From NCBI RefSeq assembly GCF_023156195.1, contig NZ_JAKUKA010000001.1, positions 4,526,001-4,590,000 of the forward strand: 64,000 nt of DNA, read 5' to 3'. Position 1 is the stretch's first letter. The number at the start of each line of letters is the position of its first letter. Positions 47,474 through 58,257 of the stretch are shown piece after piece. This DNA comes from Chitinophaga sedimenti. Its GTDB lineage: Bacteria; Bacteroidota; Bacteroidia; Chitinophagales; Chitinophagaceae. The notes below the pieces were generated by a model. The model was not told where the DNA came from and made no database searches. It was given only the letters and a program-made list of their open reading frames with translations. Both the position numbers and the translations under genes were made by a program.

Positions 47474-48685
47474 CTACACCTGGTGGATGATGCTTTCTTT
47501 CAGATAAGGGTGAGTTTTTGGCGTCAGCGAAGCTTTGGTCAGCTGGTGCAACGTTACAAAAATGATGATACCCACAAAGCCGAGACCAACACCGAATTCA
47601 TACCAGGGGAAGTGCAGCTCATTGTTTTGAGTGCCCGGAGCAACCATCTGGAAGAAGTCGAGCCAGTGACCGGAGATAACAACTATCGCCATAACTGTTA
47701 CCAGCGTGAAGTTGCGTTTAGCAGCGCGCTTCATCAGTATCAGCAGCGGCAGTATGAAGTTGATGATCAGGTTAGCGAAGAAAATCGGCCTGAACGGTCC
47801 TTGCATACGAGGAATAAAGTAAATAGTTTCTTCAGGAATGTTCGCATACCAGATCAGCATGAACTGAGAGAACCACAGGTAAGTCCAGAAAATGCTGAAC
47901 GCAAACATGAATTTACCAAGGTCGTGGATGTGTTCTTCGCTTACAAAGCTCAGGTAACCATTTCTTTTCAGGTAAATCACGAACAGTGCGATCAGAGACA
48001 TACCGGAAACGAAGGTAGATGCGAAAGTATACCAGGAGTACATGGTAGAGAACCAGTGAGCATCGATACTCATCAGCCACAACCATGGAGTGGTAGAGCC
48101 TACAGACAGTGCGAATACCACGATGAAACCTGCACACCAAACGGTATTTCTCCAGATCAGTTTACGACCGGTTTCGGCATCCATTACCCAGCTATCCTGT
48201 TCAATAGACATGCGACGCAGTTTGATGGTCAGCAGGATCCAGAGGCCGATAGTGATAACGGTAGCTGTCATGAAAAAGACAGGATTGAGGAATGCGGATT
48301 TAAAAGACAGGATAGCATCATGCTTTACGTGTTCAGCATTCACCCAATGATAGATGTGTTCTTTATGGAACACGATCAAACAAGTTAATACTACAAAGGC
48401 AATTGCACCAAGCACCGGCACTACCATGGAGATAGCCTCCGGTACGCGGCGGAACGCGATCTGCCAGCCGCCGTGAGCCAGGGTGGTTGCGCTGATGAAG
48501 AAAGTGCTGGTCAACACTACCATCAAGAAGAAAGTACTGTTCTGCAGCAAACCTGCCCAAAAGCGTGTGTCTCCATGCTCGCCGCCGAGCGCAAACTTTC
48601 CGATCAATAAAGTCAGCAAGCCAACTGCCATCAGCACAATGCTGGTCGTTTTTAATCTTGCCGGTACTACAAATTGGTCCTTCAT
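47474..48685 (-). CDS. actF: alternative complex III subunit ActF
   Basis: Intact, 403 residues, about ten membrane helices. It matches the smaller NrfD-like integral subunit of ACIII: TFFISATTLAHGGWQIAFRRVPEAISM, STTPWLWLMSIDAHWFSTMYSWY, FWTYLWFSQFMLIWYANIPEETIYF and ISGHWLDFFQMVAPG. Works with ActC in quinol binding or proton movement. Sits between actE and coxII in the operon. Confidence 0.9.
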   Translation of the reverse strand: MKDQFVVPARLKTTSIVLMAVGLLTLLIGKFALGGEHGDTRFWAGLLQNSTFFLMVVLTSTFFISATTLAHGGWQIAFRRVPEAISMVVPVLGAIAFVVLTCLIVFHKEHIYHWVNAEHVKHDAILSFKSAFLNPVFFMTATVITIGLWILLTIKLRRMSIEQDSWVMDAETGRKLIWRNTVWCAGFIVVFALSVGSTTPWLWLMSIDAHWFSTMYSWYTFASTFVSGMSLIALFVIYLKRNGYLSFVSEEHIHDLGKFMFAFSIFWTYLWFSQFMLIWYANIPEETIYFIPRMQGPFRPIFFANLIINFILPLLILMKRAAKRNFTLVTVMAIVVISGHWLDFFQMVAPGTQNNELHFPWYEFGVGLGFVGIIIFVTLHQLTKASLTPKTHPYLKESIIHQV

Positions 48686-48731
48686 TACCTGTATATTAAA
48701 ATACTTTTCTAAATGCTAGTTTTAATCAAAA

Positions 48732-49364
48732 TTACTTCGTTGCTGCGGTATCAGCTGCAGGCGCTGCCGTAGCAGCCGCTGTGCTGTCGCCAGCCGGCGC
48801 AACTGAAGATGGCATTTTACCACCTGTTTGTACATTCTTAATGTAAGCAGCCACTTTCCAGCGTTGTTCTCGGTCCAGCTGGCTGGCATAGCTACCCATC
48901 GCGTTGTAACCATAAGTGGCTACGTGGAAAATGCGGCCTTCGCTATACGCCAGCACCTTACCGGCGATCAGGTTAGCGGGAGCCAACGGATAAGGACCGT
49001 CGCCACCTTTGTACAGCGGACCGTTACCGTCCAGTTTAGTACCGTGGCAAATGCCGCAGTAAATATTGTACAGGCGTTTACCTTCTTCCAGATCTGTTGC
49101 AGTTAGGGACAGCGGATTTTTAAACAGGTTGGCAGCTGCGGTGTCTTCTGCTTTAATATTATAAGGCAGTAATTCACCCCTCTTCACAGTTCCTTCCACC
49201 GGCTTCATATTCGCTACGGTTTTGTTATAGAACTCATATGCACGGGAGTCAACCATGTCCGGCACATAGTGCTTTCCCGGTTTCCTGTGATCTTTACTGC
49301 AAGCCACCAGGAAAGATCCGCCTGTCAGCGCTGCTGCAATCAATATGTTGGAAGTCCTTTTCAT
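48732..49364 (-). CDS. actE: alternative complex III subunit ActE, monoheme cytochrome c lipoprotein
   Basis: Intact, 210 residues. Lipoprotein signal MKRTSNILIAAALTGGSFLVAC. One heme c motif CGICH in GKRLYNIYCGICHGTKLDGNG, with a probable Met ligand in GYNAMGSYASQL. The C-terminus is an Ala/Thr/Pro tail. Electron exit subunit of ACIII toward the oxidase. Confidence 0.92.
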   Translation of the reverse strand: MKRTSNILIAAALTGGSFLVACSKDHRKPGKHYVPDMVDSRAYEFYNKTVANMKPVEGTVKRGELLPYNIKAEDTAAANLFKNPLSLTATDLEEGKRLYNIYCGICHGTKLDGNGPLYKGGDGPYPLAPANLIAGKVLAYSEGRIFHVATYGYNAMGSYASQLDREQRWKVAAYIKNVQTGGKMPSSVAPAGDSTAAATAAPAADTAATK

Positions 49365-49441
49365 CAGTAATTTTTGTCTACTCGTTGGTCTGACTTTGCG
49401 GCTTTCGCCACTTTATAATTCGTTTGTTTCTTCTTGTTTAA

Positions 49442-50046
49442 TTACGCTTTCACGGTTACAGGCTCGCTGTACAGGCGGCTTTCCTGGTCGTAGCGACCCA
49501 GCCACCAGCCGGTTTCAGCAGTCTGTTCGTTGATTTCTTTAGCGCCCACACTGCCCGGGAAGTTTTTGATGTCTTCCGCGCCGTTTTTACCGGTCACTTC
49601 GATCGCCATGACAAACAGATCGTCTGTCTGACGCGGGTGGAAAATGTGTTTTTCACGAAAGGAGCCAGCTGACACAGGTAGCAGAAAGTAAGCACCATGC
49701 CTACTGCTGCGAACAGTACCGTTAACTCGAATGTGATAGGAATGAACGCCGGCAATGGAAAATGCGGTTTACCACCGATGTTCATTGGCCAGTCTGTTGT
49801 AAATACCCAGCCCATTACAGATAAAGCCGTAGTAGTACCGGTGAGGCCATATACAAAACCCGCGGTGTGCAGGCTCGTTTCACGGAGCCCCATCGCATGG
49901 TCCAGACCGTGCACGGGAAAAGGCGTATAAACATCGTGGAGCTTGTAACCGGCAGCCCTTACTTTTTTAACAGCCGGGAACAATACCGCCTCGTCATCAA
50001 AACTACCTACAACAAATTTTTTACAGCCATATATTGAGAAATTCAA
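49442..50046 (-). CDS. actD: alternative complex III subunit ActD (DUF3341)
   Basis: About 202 residues after repairing one frameshift near 49643. DUF3341 features: FVVGSFDDEAVLFPAVKKVRAAGYKLHDVYTPFPVHGLDHAMGL, then two membrane helices (FVYGLTGTTTALSVMGWVF, ITFELTVLFAAVGMVLTF). Small membrane subunit of ACIII. Gap of 32 nt to actC. Confidence 0.9.
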
Positions 50047-50078
50047 AGTTCAATTAATACAATCCTGTTAATCCTTGA

Positions 50079-51512
50079 TTAGTGATGCGCCTGATCGTGA
50101 GCAAATGCATCAACATCCTGTGCTTCGTATTTGCCCATCTTTTCTTTGTAGCTCTTACCAGTGGTTTTCAATACGCTCTTGATCTCTGCTACTGCAATTA
50201 CCGGGAAGTATTTGGCGAACAGGAAGAAGCAGGTAAAGAACAGACCGAAGGTACCTACGTAGAAGCCAACTTCAGGCCAGGACGGACGGTAGTAACCCCA
50301 GCTGGACGGCAGATAGTCGCGGTACAGTGAAGTACAGATGATCACGAAACGTTCGAACCACATACCGATGTTTACAATGATAGACATTACGAAAGTCACC
50401 ATGATGTTTCTTCTCATTTTAGAGAACCAGAACACCTGCGGAGAAATTACGTTACAGCTCATCATGATCCAGTAAGACCAGCCCAGCGGACCCGCAGCAC
50501 GGTATTTATAGAAAGTATCGAATTCGTAAGGGTTTGCACCGTACCAGGCCATGAACAGCTCGGTAAGGTAAGCCACACCTACCACAGAACCCGTCAGTAC
50601 AATTACTTTGTTCATCGCTTCGATGTGACCAATAGTAATGTAATCTTCGAGGCCCAGGATTTTACGGGTGATGATCAGCAGGGTATTTACCATCGCGAAC
50701 CCGGAGAAGATCGCACCCGCTACGAAGTAGGGAGGGAAGATGGTCGTGTGCCAACCGGGAATTACAGAGGTAGCAAAGTCAAAAGATACGATAGTGTGTA
50801 CGGACAGTACCAGTGGAGTGGACAAACCTGCCAGTACCAGTGATAATGCTTCGTGACGCTGCCAGTGTTTGGTGGAACCGGTCCAGCCGAAAGAGGCAAC
50901 ACCATATAATAACTTGCGTAATTTAGTTTTAGCCCTGTCGCGAACGGTAGCAAAGTCGGGGATCAGACCAGAATACCAGAACAACAGTGATACCGTGAAA
51001 TAGGTGGAGATCGCGAATACGTCCCACAACAGCGGTGAGTTGAAGTTAACCCAAACAGGACCGCGGGTGTTGGGGTAAGGCAGGATGAAGAAGCCCATCC
51101 AAACACGACCCATGTGGAAGATCGGGAACTGACCCGCACACATTACCGCGAAGATGGTCATTGCTTCAGCTGCGCGGTTTACACCTGTACGCCAGCCCTG
51201 GCGGAACAGCAACAGGATCGCGGAGATCAGCGTACCGGCGTGACCGATACCTACCCACCATACGAAGTTGGTGATGTCATAACCCCAACCGATGGTTTTG
51301 TTCAGGTTCCACACACCTGTACCGAAGTAAACCTCCCAAAATACAGAGAAGGCACCGAAGCCTAACAATACGAGAGAAATGAAAAATCCAATGTACCACA
51401 GTTTACCGGGCTTAGCCTCAATAGGACTAATAATATCCTCAGTTACCTGGTGATAATCCTTAACCCCGTCAACTAAAGGTTCTCTCAGTGTGGATTCGTA
51501 CTTTAAATGCAT
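50079..51512 (-). CDS. actC: alternative complex III subunit ActC (NrfD-like)
   Basis: Intact, 477 residues, about ten helices. NrfD/PsrC-type quinol-interacting membrane subunit: TNFVWWVGIGHAGTLISAILLLFRQGWRTGVNRAAEAMTIFA, TRGPVWVNFNSPLLWDVFAISTYFTVSLLFWYSGL and TIFPPYFVAGAIFSGFAMVNTLLII. Main quinol-oxidising membrane subunit of ACIII. Confidence 0.93.
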   Translation of the reverse strand: MHLKYESTLREPLVDGVKDYHQVTEDIISPIEAKPGKLWYIGFFISLVLLGFGAFSVFWEVYFGTGVWNLNKTIGWGYDITNFVWWVGIGHAGTLISAILLLFRQGWRTGVNRAAEAMTIFAVMCAGQFPIFHMGRVWMGFFILPYPNTRGPVWVNFNSPLLWDVFAISTYFTVSLLFWYSGLIPDFATVRDRAKTKLRKLLYGVASFGWTGSTKHWQRHEALSLVLAGLSTPLVLSVHTIVSFDFATSVIPGWHTTIFPPYFVAGAIFSGFAMVNTLLIITRKILGLEDYITIGHIEAMNKVIVLTGSVVGVAYLTELFMAWYGANPYEFDTFYKYRAAGPLGWSYWIMMSCNVISPQVFWFSKMRRNIMVTFVMSIIVNIGMWFERFVIICTSLYRDYLPSSWGYYRPSWPEVGFYVGTFGLFFTCFFLFAKYFPVIAVAEIKSVLKTTGKSYKEKMGKYEAQDVDAFAHDQAHH

Positions 51513-51615
51513 AGTATTCTGAGCTTTGGTCAGCCAGCTTCTCAGCTGACTGACTATTTAATGCAAAACTTAACTTGATCTTCGTTTATAATTCTTATCT
51601 GTTCAATCTACACAC

Positions 51616-54600
51616 TTAGTGGTGCGCTGCCTCCGGTTTGTGTGCACCCTCAGCGTGACCCTTAACGGAAGGAGCTGCGTCCTTGTTACGGATTTTCGCC
51701 GGGTAGTTGATGTTAGGCAGTGTGTGTGTTTCTTCCAGCACATAGTACAGACGGTCTTTCTGTTCGATGTTGCGGAGTTTGTAGATCGCACTGTCTTTAT
51801 CATTCACGTTACCGAAGATGATAGAGTCAGAAGCACAAGCCTGTTGACAAGCTGTTTTCGCTTCACCATCTTTAATCGGACGACCTGCTTTTTAGCGGTC
51901 AGTTTCGCATCCTGCAAACGTTGTACGCAGAAAGAACATTTTTCCATGGTACCGCGTGCACGAACCACCACATCCGGGTTCAGCACCATACGGGTCAGGC
52001 TGTCGTTCATGTCAGCAACATCATACAGGTTATGTTCGAAGCTATCAGCGCCGTTCCAGTCTCTCCAGTTAAAACGACGAACTTTGTAAGGACAGTTGTT
52101 CGCGCAGTAACGGGTACCGATACAACGGTTGTAAGCCATCTGGTTAATACCTTCTGAGCTGTGGTTGGTAGCAGCTACCGGACAAACGTTTTCGCAGGGA
52201 GCGTTGTCACAGTGCTGGCACAGCATCGGCTGGAATACTACCTCAGGATTGTCTACATCACCGGCAAAGTAGCGGTCGATACGCAGCCAGTGCATTTCGT
52301 GCGCCTTAATTACCTGCTCTTTACCTACAACGGATACGTTGTTCTCTGCCTGACAGGCGATCGTACAAGCGCCACAGCCGAAGCAGGTGTTAAGATCGAT
52401 AGACATACCCCATTTCACGCCGTTGCCCGGAACCATGTGTACATCTTTGTACATGGTAGCGTCATGTGCGAAGTCTTCACCATAGTGGTGCAGTTTCGCG
52501 CGGTCAGCGTTCACTTCTTTCGGGTTCGCAACGAACTCGGCCAAAGTAGTTTCTTTTACGATCGGACGACCTTCATAGCTGTTGTGTGTCTGTGTAAGAC
52601 CAACAGGGTATTTGTCGCCGGTTGCAGTAGCGGTAGCATCAGCAGCAAAGTAGTCGAACGTCTGGCCATTGAAGCTCACGAAAGGATAAGCATTTTTACC
52701 GATGTTACCGGCAGCTTTACCGATCAGCTTCGCATCGCCACGGCCGTAACCAACTGCGATCGCGATTGTTTCGGGATGGATACCGGGAACGATCAGCAGG
52801 GGCAGTTTAACTTCTTTACCGTTAGCTTTTATTGTCAGTACTTTTCTGTCAGCGTTGATCTCGTAGTCATCACCCAGCTCTTCGTGGAAAGTTTTAGCGA
52901 GGGTGTTGGAGATACATGCGTAGTTGTCCCAGGTAGCGCGGGTGATCGGGTCGGGCATTTCCTGCAACCAGGGGTTGTTTGCCTCTTTACCGCTGCCGAT
53001 CGCTACTTTCTGGTACAGCAGTTCCAGTTTACCACCTTGTTTGGTGCTGATTTTACCGGCAGCAGCCGCAGCGTCAGCAGCAAAGGTAGCACCGCCCAGG
53101 GCTGTAGCAGCCGGCTCAATGATACCATCCTGCAACACTTTGTTCCACTGGTCCAGGCCGCCAAGTTTGGCGATCCAGTTGTTTTTCAGGTAATCAACCC
53201 AGGTAGTCGTGTTACCAGCCCAGATCAGCAGGGAATCCTGCAGTGCGCGTGTTTTGAACAGGGGCGCGATCGTTGGCTGGATGAAGGAGAAGTAACCAGT
53301 CCTGCCTTCCGCATCACCCCAGCTTTCGAGGTAGTGGTGGTCAGGAGCGATGTATTTTACAAGCTGGGTAGTTTCGTCTAAGCGCTCGTTGAAGGAAACG
53401 GTCAGACCAACTTTTTGATACCCGCTTTGAATTTCTCTGCGTCGAAGTAGTCGTAAGCAGGGTTTACACCAGCGATAAGCAGGCCGCCGATAGCACCGGC
53501 GTTCATGTCATTTACCAGCTGCTGCATGTCTGCGTCAATACCCTGACGGATATTGGAGGTAGTTGCCCAGTCGATCGTGCTGCCATTGGAACCCGCCAGG
53601 TTGTTGATGGCGTTTACAATGATCTGTACGTTCACATCGTTGGAGCTGCTTACGATCAGCGATTTACCAGGATTAGCCTGGATCGCTTTCGCGGCTTTCA
53701 TGATACCGGCTTTCACTTTTTCGTCGAGTGCAGGCATTGCTACGCTGCCGCCGAGTGCTGAATACAGCGCCAGGGCGACTGCGCCGGCCTGGGAAGGACG
53801 GTGGGTGAAACGCTCATCCGCATTCGCACCGGTAAGGCTCATTACGCTTTCAAACTGGAAGTGTTTGCTCATTTCCGGTTTGTCCGCCCTGATCTTACGG
53901 GTAGCGCCATACTGGCGGGTGATTTCAGCAGTGTTTAACCGGTACCGAGGAAATCGGCGCCCAGGCTCACAATTACTTTAGCGTTTTCGAAGTGGTAAAC
54001 GGGCAATGCTCTTTTTCCGTAAGATGCTTCGTTAGCGAGCAGCATACCGGAGTAGGAAATTGCGTCGTATGTTACGTGACGGCTACCAGGATATTTCGCC
54101 GGGAACTCGCCGATAACTTGTTTAGTGGTAGGGCTGATGATAGTACCGGTAAGGAGCACTACGGGTTTGCCGCCCAGACCCGCCAGGGCGGACATCACTT
54201 GTTTGTCCAGCTCCGCGAAGGTCAACTCGTTTACCTTGTCTTTACCATCGAAAGTACCCGGTACACGTACGCGGGCCACATCGTACAGGCTCAGTACAGA
54301 ACCTTGCACTCTTGCGGTAGTGGAGCCACCTGTAACGGTAGACATTTCGTTACCTTCTATTTTGATGGGACGGCCCTCGCGGGTTTTCACCACCACCGGT
54401 ACAAAATCACCTTCGGTTACGTAAGTGGATGCATATAAGTTAGGTACGCCAGGCGTAATTTCTTCAGGCTTGTTTACATAAGGAATCGCCTTCTTGATCG
54501 GAGTTTCGCAGGAAGCAGCAATGGTAGCCGCGGCTGTGGTGAAACCCAGGTATTTCAGGAAGTCCCGTCGGGGGTAGCGGCATTCAACAGGCTCTCGCTC

Positions 54601-54703
54601 TCTTCAAACGGCAGATCTTCTCCGAATTCGTTCTTCACAACTTCCTGATGTTCAGGGGTGTTGTGCAACTCCTCCAAGCCTTTCCAATACTTTTTTGCTC
54701 CAT
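51616..54703 (-). CDS. actB: alternative complex III subunit ActB (molybdopterin-like plus iron-sulfur)
   Basis: About 1030 residues after repair. Start ATG 54703 (MEQKKYWKGLEEL). A Tat-type signal RRDFLKYLGF follows at about residue 50, as in other ActB. The N-terminal two thirds resemble molybdopterin oxidoreductases (expected to lack the cofactor in ACIII). The last third is ferredoxin-like with CFGCGACTIACQAEN, CQHCDNAPCENVCPVA, CIGTRYCANNCPY and CSFCVQR plus ACQQACASD for the Fe-S clusters. Five frameshifts: near 54685, 54570, 53937, 53400 and 51893. Periplasmic electron-transfer subunit. Confidence 0.92.
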
Positions 54704-54819
54704 GTTATATTAACGAGTTACGATTTTATAAATGATCGGTTGCATTAGCGCCGGAATGGTACAGTGTTTATTATGTTATTATACTGTTTCCCGGCAACGC
54801 CGTGTTTGAATCTAGATTA

Positions 54820-56092
54820 TTAGTAGTGACATTTCTGACATTCGGTACCACCCACCATTTCTACAGTTACGCTGTCGATGTGGCCGTTCTTAATGTCGTT
54901 ATGCAGTTTCTCGAAGATCGAGTAATAGCCGTTTTCTGCGAACTGCACTTTAGTAGTACGGTGACAGTTTACGCACCAGCCCATAGACAGGTCGGCGTGC
55001 TGAGACACCTCGTCCATTTCTGGATGTTACCGTGACAGGTTTGACACTGTACTTTACCGGCTACTACGTGCTGAGAGTGGTTGAAGTATACGTGGTCAGG
55101 CAGATTGTGAACCTTTACCCATTCTATAGGCTCGCCCTGCTGTTTTACATACTTACCTGCTTTAGCGTCCCAACCCACTGCATCGAACAGTTTCTGGATT
55201 TCTGCAGTACCATTCACTTTTTACCTTCTGCGGTAAACAGTTCGGGACCGCTGTACTCAGTAACAGCTTTGTGACAGTTCATACACACGTTTTCTGCGGG
55301 GATCATCGCGTGCTTGCTTTTCTCAGCGCCGGAGTGGCAGTAGAGACAGCTGATCTGGTTAGTGCCTGCATGCACTTTGTGAGAGTAGAATATTGGTTGC
55401 TCCGGCATGTAATCCTGTGTGCGGCCCAGGCCAATAGCGCCCTGGATGGTAAAGTAACCGCCGATCACAAACAGGATCATAATACCGATCGCGATGTAAG
55501 CTTTGTTTTTGTAGAAAGCAACTGGTTCCGGTTGATCGATACCTTCTTTTTCAGCAGCCAGTTTGTTCAGGTTGCTGTTGATCTGCAACAGGATTACCGC
55601 AACAATAGCCAGGATCAGGGTGATAATACCGAAAATCAGGCTGTTGCTACCGGAATCTTCCTTCGCAGCGCCTTCAGCACCAGCAGCCGGGGCAGCTGTT
55701 TTAGGACCTTTCACCTGCTCGTCCGCTACATACGCCAGGATGTTGTCCACATCAGCATCTGTAAAGGTCGGGAACGCAGGCATCGCGGTTCCGTTATACT
55801 CTTTAAACAGGTTATTGGCATAAGCGTCACCTGTGGCAAGAACACTCGCAGAGTTCTTGATCCACTTGTGAAGCAAGGCTTTATCCGCCCACCGCTCTTC
55901 AATCCCAGCCAGCGCAGGACCTGTCAATTTCTTATGAACATTATGGCACGAAGCGCAATTTGCCTGAAACAAGGCCTTACCAGCAGCAGGATCTGCAGCG
56001 CGGGCAGGTGCAAAAGATAACACCAAACCAACGCATAGGATAAGAACACTCACAAATTGCTTGCGCAAAAGAATGGAAACACGACAATACAC
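54820..56092 (-). CDS. actA: alternative complex III subunit ActA, six heme c motifs
   Basis: First gene of the respiratory operon. Signal peptide (about 1-32), then a monoheme cytochrome domain with CASCH in ALFQANCASCHNVHKKLTG, a membrane helix (IFGIITLILAIVAVILLQI), a second helix (AYIAIGIMILFVIGGYFTI) and a multiheme module with CLYCH, CMNCH, CQTCH, CVNCH and CQKCH. Two frameshifts near 55215 and 55015. About 424 residues after repair. Carries electrons from ActB toward ActE and the oxidase. Confidence 0.92.
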
Positions 56093-56140
56093 AGCCTATA
56101 TAAATTTAGATTTGACCTTAAGTTTCTTTAAAAGTGCTCG

Positions 56141-56148
56141 CAAAAATA
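56141..56148 (-). promoter_or_regulatory. -7 promoter box of the act-cox operon
   Basis: TATTTTTG on the minus strand, 48 nt before the actA start. A GTTGG run 22-25 nt farther upstream could be a weak -33 element. Confidence 0.45.
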
Positions 56149-56587
56149 AGACAGAATGTTGACAATCCACCAACAATCGAAAAAAATTCTTGATTGCATT
56201 CAAAGAAACCTTGATATATAATTCAATTTCGATTAAACTTCCTTAATTCAATGCTGATAAGCCTTTCAGCAGATTTTTTTATAAGCACCCGGGCCTTTTG
56301 CCCCAATTTATGATAAAAATCATGTTTTATAACACGACCGCCGACGATGTTAATATCCATCGGCCCCGTACTGTATTTGGCTGAAAGATAAAATCTAAAA
56401 AATTCTAATGCAAGTAAATGTGAAAGGAATTGATGCTGAAGGTTTTCAATTTTTTGCTCCCGATGAATACGGTCTCGTCTGCTACCGGCACTCCTTATAT
56501 ATGTAACCCTCACCTCCAACAATTCTAAAAGCAAAAGGTTCGTCGCAAACTTAGATATTTTTTACCGTAACCCACTGCCTGAAACAT

Positions 56588-56595
56588 TATTTTTG
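56588..56595 (+). promoter_or_regulatory. -7 promoter box for purN
   Basis: TATTTTTG, 25 nt before the GTG start at 56621. Confidence 0.4.
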
Positions 56596-56620
56596 CAGCT
56601 GGCTAATCATCATTAAACAA

Positions 56621-57193
56621 GTGACCGCTTTGAAAAACATCGCCATCTTCGCTTCAGGGGCAGGTAGTAACGCTCAGAAAATCATCGACCACTTCCGCCG
56701 CTCGGAAGCCATTACTGTAAAAATTATTCTTTGTAATAAACCGGGCGCCGGCGTACTCGACATCGCCGCCCGTGAAAATATCCCTTCCGTTATCATCGAA
56801 AAGGAAGCCTTCTTCCGTTCCGAAGAATATGTGCAGCTGTTGCAGCGCAACAACATCGACCTTATCGTACTGGCCGGTTTCCTATGGAAAGTACCCTCCA
56901 ACCTGGTGGCGGCGTTCCCGGACAAAATCATCAACATTCACCCCGCCCTGCTACCCAAGTTCGGCGGCAAAGGCATGTACGGCAACTTTGTACACACCGC
57001 CGTGATAGCGGCCGGCGAAACCGAAAGCGGCATTACCATCCACTTTGTAAATGATCATTACGACGAGGGCCGCATCATCCTGCAGGAGCGCTGCACCATC
57101 GATGCAAACGATACGCCGGACACGCTCGCACAAAAGATCCATGCACTCGAACACCGTTTTTACCCGGCAATTGTGGAACGATTATTGACCTGA
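56621..57193 (+). CDS. purN: phosphoribosylglycinamide formyltransferase
   Basis: Intact, 190 residues from GTG 56621 (a TTG 9 nt later is possible). Transfers a formyl group from 10-formyl-THF to GAR in purine synthesis. N-terminal IAIFASGAGSNAQKII (phosphate loop), folate and catalytic residues in IINIHPALLPKFGGKGMYG (the Asn-x-His pair) and HFVNDHYDEGRIILQ (catalytic Asp). The most typical gene of the region. Confidence 0.93.
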   Translation: MTALKNIAIFASGAGSNAQKIIDHFRRSEAITVKIILCNKPGAGVLDIAARENIPSVIIEKEAFFRSEEYVQLLQRNNIDLIVLAGFLWKVPSNLVAAFPDKIINIHPALLPKFGGKGMYGNFVHTAVIAAGETESGITIHFVNDHYDEGRIILQERCTIDANDTPDTLAQKIHALEHRFYPAIVERLLT

Positions 57194-57234
57194 TTAATTA
57201 GCATATCGCGTTGATCCAAAGCTCATTTATCCAT

Positions 57235-57899
57235 ATGAAAAGAGTATTACTCATCCTGCTGGCCTTTGCCGCAAGCGCTACCGCCAGCGCGCAGGACAAC
57301 ATGCAGCCACCATCAAAAAACCTCCGCACTTTTATCAAAATAAACCCAACCAGCTTTATCAGCTCGCTGGATATCACCGTGGAGCAAATGCTGTCTGACA
57401 AACTGAGCGTCGAGCTCGGCGTCATGGGTATATACACCGATTACCCCGATTACCTGCTGGCGAAGCGGGTAGACTGGGGGCAAAAAAACCGCGGATCAGC
57501 ACCGAGCAATTCGTGGAAGCCACGGGCCTGGGTTTCAGGGCAGGCCTCCGCTGGTACCTGGGCCGCGAGTCCGGCGTACTGCATGCACAGGGCACCTATT
57601 TCCAGCCTTCGCTGTTCTATAAAAAGGTATTCTATCCTAAAGAAGAATTTATCATTAACGACCAGGCTTATCATGGCGACGCCACCAAAAACGTGTATGG
57701 TACCCAGCTGCTGCTCGGCCGCCAGTTTTCCCGCGGCCACCTCGTGCTGGACCCTTACATCGGCGTTGGCCTCCGCGCCAAGGTGTACGACTATCTCACC
57801 TACGAAAACAAAAACGGCATAGCCACCCCCGATGATGGCCGCCTCGTACAGGTGTTACCCAGCCTCCACCTTGGTATCAAAATCGGCCTGGGTTTTTAA
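57235..57899 (+). CDS. secreted outer-membrane beta-barrel protein, DUF3575-like
   Basis: Signal peptide MKRVLLILLAFAASATASAQ. The mature part (about 200 residues) begins LRTFIKINPTSFISSLDITVEQMLSDKLSVELGVMG, the DUF3575 pattern, and continues with alternating barrel strands (GFRAGLRWYLG, GTYFQPSLFYK, LVLDPYIGVGLRAKVYDYL) to the end strand LGIKIGLGF. One frameshift near 57490. Function unknown. Confidence 0.68.
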
Positions 57900-57929
57900 T
57901 TTGTAACCAACTATCACCTCTTTTTTCAG

Positions 57930-57960
57930 CCGCCGTTGTCACTCACTTCGGCGGTTTTTT
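57930..57960 (+). terminator. terminator of the DUF3575-like gene
   Basis: CCGCCG (57930-57935) pairs with CGGCGG (57949-57954), followed by six T. Confidence 0.6.
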
Positions 57961-58257
57961 CTTTCCTCACCCTGCAAAAATACACCCTCACATCCCCGGA
58001 AAATTTGCCAGGATGGAGGAAAAGTTTGCCGAGATGGAGAAAATTTTGAACGCGCTGATAGTATTTTATCAAAAACGCTCAAAGCATGGATAAAGCATGG
58101 TGAAGACATGGTGAAAGCATGGTGAAGAGGTAGAGAAGAAGGCGAATATAATACCATCCTTACTACATCTTTCGCTGATCCTTCGCTCATCCTACGTTGT
58201 TTCGGCCATAGCAGCGGCTTTAGCGAAGGATGAGCGAAGGATCAGCGAAAGACCCAG
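57961..58257. repeat. direct and inverted repeats downstream of the TonB receptor gene
   Basis: 58168-58193 and 58227-58252 are perfect 26-bp inverted arms built from GATCCTTCGCT words, 33 nt apart; the right arm ends 5 nt from the receptor stop codon. Before them, imperfect direct repeats of AAGCATGGTGAAG occur at about 58080-58130 and of TTTGCCnnGATGGAG at 58000-58045. No gene is present. Confidence 0.6.

Larger units (their letters stand above)
56093..56620. other. divergent intergenic region between actA and purN
   Basis: 528 AT-rich bases with the promoters of both neighbours and no convincing gene. A minus-strand frame at 56223-56534 (103 codons) has only a TTG start and matches nothing I know. 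Confidence 0.45.

Noticed and set aside
52161..53381. 406-codon plus-strand frame opposite actB.
   Set aside because: Shadow of the ActB coding strand, which has Fe-S cysteine motifs; no recognisable domain on the plus strand.
56223..56534. 103-codon minus-strand frame between actA and purN.
   Set aside because: Only a TTG start, no promoter box or known family, and AT-rich; not enough to call a gene.
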